From: Dromaius novaehollandiae
Taxonomy: Eukaryota; Chordata; Aves; Casuariiformes; Dromaiidae
DNA length: 64,000 nucleotides
Assembly: GCF_036370855.1 (NCBI RefSeq)
Contig: NC_088101.1
Location: 40,904,544 to 40,968,543, forward strand
Direction: 5' to 3'
Shown piece after piece: positions 61,443 through 64,000 of the stretch. Position numbers and translations under genes: made by a program. A model generated the notes under the pieces. The model worked only from the letters and a program-made list of their open reading frames with translations, did no database searches and was not told the origin of the DNA. Each line of letters begins with the position of its first letter. Positions within the stretch are counted from its first letter, which is position 1.

Positions 61443-64000
61443 GTCAGTTCAGTCTCTTGTTTTCAAAGGAGACCAAGGCTCCACCGCTGCCGCCCTGCTG
61501 CTGGATCACCACTTCAGTAGCGCCACACAGAGAAAGGCTATGGTTTTTGCTTCTAAGAGAATCCCAGTCTGATCTCTGACTTAGTTGTATTTGCAGCATG
61601 GGTTTAAGCTTGTGTTCAGAACTGGAGTTGTTATTACACTGATGCCTTGAACTTTCTCTGGATAGTCAATTTCATGCAAAAGAAAAAGACTAAGGTTTTA
61701 TATCTTCTTTAAAGAAGTGTTATTCTTAGCTTTCTGCATTTTATTGCAGAAAGATAAATGCTGTCTTTTCTGGACTATGCTATTGTGGATGAATTTAAGT
61801 TATGTGCGGTTGTCTGTCACTTCTGAGGACTCTCTCATTTTTTTAAAAGGGGATTACCATCTTTTCTGAGTGTCAGGAGTGGTTTTTCTTTTCCCCCTCT
61901 TTTTTTTTTTTAAAAAAAGCTTATAAGGCAGTTTGAAAATAGTATTAAATCCATGCTCAGTGTTAACTTTACTGCTGGAAGCTTCTAATCTGAGTCACCC
62001 AGCATTTGTCCTGAAGATGCAGTTATTTTTCTGTCTCTGCTGCTTACAGACAGGAAACAAAATTGTAAGTCTGGGCCTGTATAGGAGAACTTGGAGAAAA
62101 ATGGGTAAGAAAGATTTAAGTGTTGGACCAAGTTTATCCATAAAATGACTGAGTTCAGTGGAGTCAGTAGCTTCAAAATACCACTGAATTTAGTGCCCCT
62201 TTCTGCTCAGTTGATGACCACACTGAAGACAGGGATTGTCTGTGAATTGTGTGTAGCAGAACTTGGTACTTCCCTTGATATCAGGTGCTAAATATATATA
62301 ATACAAAAGACTACTATTACATGTAACAAATTAATAAAACTTGTAATTTTAATGAATAAGACAGTGATCTAATACACACATTGCAGTTGTCCTTATTATT
62401 GTGAAGTTTGGTTAAAAGAATTAAAGGCTGAGAAAATACTGATCTTCAATACCAAAGAATTTTTTTTTTTTAAAGTGTAAGGCTTTTATACACTTATTTA
62501 ATGTGCTATATATTTTTGTAGGTTTGAAACTGGAGGAAAACAAAACATTTATTTCTCCTTTTTAACTAGGTCCTTTCTGATCTTGCTTGAATGTTGACTA
62601 AACATTTTCTCAGTTACTTGAGTTAGTATTGGGGGGGAAAGAGGAAGGGGAAGAAGGCAGCATCTGCCAAAACTTGTAAAAGCTTTCATTAGGCCTTTGT
62701 CTTAAGTTCCTTAATAGTTGAAGATCTTACTGGAATTGAGAATGCAGTATGCTTTTGAAATAAAAATTTTTGTTTCCCCCCCTTCTCCATAGCCAACTGT
62801 ACGCCCTATTTGGCTTGAATTGTCCTGAAGAGCGTTGCCCTGAAGAGCATAGTTGAGCAGTTGGAGAGTTTGGAACTTGTTACTTTGGATCTTGCCATAA
62901 AAGGAAGTAGAACACCACAATGACACACAATTACTGGAAATACAACTTACATGTTTATTGGCTAATAATTTCGCAAAGAGCATGTGTATTTTAAGCTTTT
63001 CGCTTTAAAGATTAGTGAAATTAAATGTTAAATTTAGTTAATGTTCGATTAAATTTGTTTTGAAGATATAATTTGTTTAAAAATATTTTATTACCTATAG
63101 TAGTTTATAAACAGTAGCTTATCTTTAGCGTTGAAATAATTTACTCCAATTCCTACCCTTGTACTTTGAGTCTTGGGCAGAATTTTTTCGTTCATATTGT
63201 AAGTGATAAATCTTAAGCAGACCTTTAAAAAAATCCCCACTGGCTACTCTGCCTTTTCAGATTTGCTTCTGTAACTTAAAACAAAATTTTACAGGAAGAC
63301 CGTATTCAATAAAGTCTTTGCTTCTGGTATAGCATTACATCTACAAAGGACTGGTAGGTTGAAGGGCTTTATATCAACATACCAACAGGCTATGCCAGAA
63401 GCATTACTGTAGTCTTTGGGGTTTACTGCATTAGGTAATTCTTGGAGACAGAAATGGACAAAAAAAAATCTGAATGCCTATGAATTCCTTGTACCTTTAC
63501 GAACAGCAAGGAAATGCAACTTACTGAGCTGTCAGCACCTCCCTGCTGCAGCACACGGGCGCTCCCTGCCTTGCAGGCCGCGTTGTCCCTCGGCACCAGC
63601 AGTTCCACTTGCCTGCAGTGGCCATGTTGAACAGCAGCTTGCTCACTCTCCAATCAGGCCATATTCTTCTGAAAAAAACCATCATTTAATGGAAAAACTA
63701 TTTTCAGTTTCAAGTTTAAAGTTTGTAAATCGGGTATGTGTAATTCATTCTGAGTAAGCTATCTTTATTTCTGTAGCTTGACTGTTTAGCACTTCTCAGT
63801 AAAATGCTTTATTTATTGAATGACAGAAAATAAAGGTCAGTATTTTTTTTCCTGAGATGAATACAGTGGACCAACCTCCTTTTTTAAAATTGGTTTATAG
63901 TTTCCATTTCTGGCCAAAGTATGGGCCAAGTGGCGTATGTTAAGAGTCTAATGGCCTGACCTATGCAAGTGTTGGTTGTAAGCTGTTTTGTCTGAAGAGC

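Larger units (their letters stand above)
51288..64000 (+). other. RBM46: Presumed last intron of RBM46, extending to the window end
   Basis: The expected final exon (coding a Ser/Pro/Tyr-rich tail) was not found. The stretch is AT-rich, with a 20-bp tandem duplication, a G/C inverted tract, an AT repeat and a C20 tract. A candidate cassette exon lies at 61350-61442 and a CpG-rich patch at 63525-63655. Confidence 0.5.

Overview
The window looks like amniote nuclear DNA, most likely avian. It has long AT-rich introns, two CpG islands, few recognisable interspersed repeats, one weak CR1-like remnant, several C or G homopolymer tracts, and three spliced genes, all on the + strand. The species call is inference; no sequence here fixes it.

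Positions 1-21410 hold the 3' part of an AtuA-like gene (acyclic terpene utilisation family, DUF1446 plus C-terminal ferredoxin-fold domain). Seven coding exons join in phase and encode about 191 C-terminal residues, ending in TAA at 21347-21349 with a poly(A) signal at 21405-21410. The intron before the last exon starts with GC, not GT. The 5' part of the gene lies upstream of the window. The family is known mainly from bacteria, which makes this the most unusual gene here.

Positions 21411-26400 are intergenic with no supported gene. A CpG island (about 26560-28330) surrounds LRAT, lecithin retinol acyltransferase. LRAT is complete in two coding exons (27388-27927 and 28677-28829) and encodes 230 residues, with the catalytic His60, His72 and Cys161 in place. 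A long 3' UTR probably follows.

Positions 32330-42240 are intergenic. A second CpG island (about 42240-43010), carrying two inverted CCAAT boxes, marks the promoter of RBM46, a germline RNA-binding protein. Its three visible coding exons (45685-45835, 48773-49240, 50505-51287) encode residues 1-467, with three RRMs and a DND1-type double-stranded-RNA-binding-like domain. The usual last coding exon (about 66 residues) was not found before 64000. A phase-compatible 93-nt candidate cassette exon sits at 61350-61442.

The genes do not form an operon. LRAT beside RBM46 matches the arrangement known on human chromosome 4q. The AtuA-like gene lies next to the retinoid gene LRAT, but a functional link is only speculation. 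I found no virus-derived gene, CRISPR array, tRNA or rRNA.
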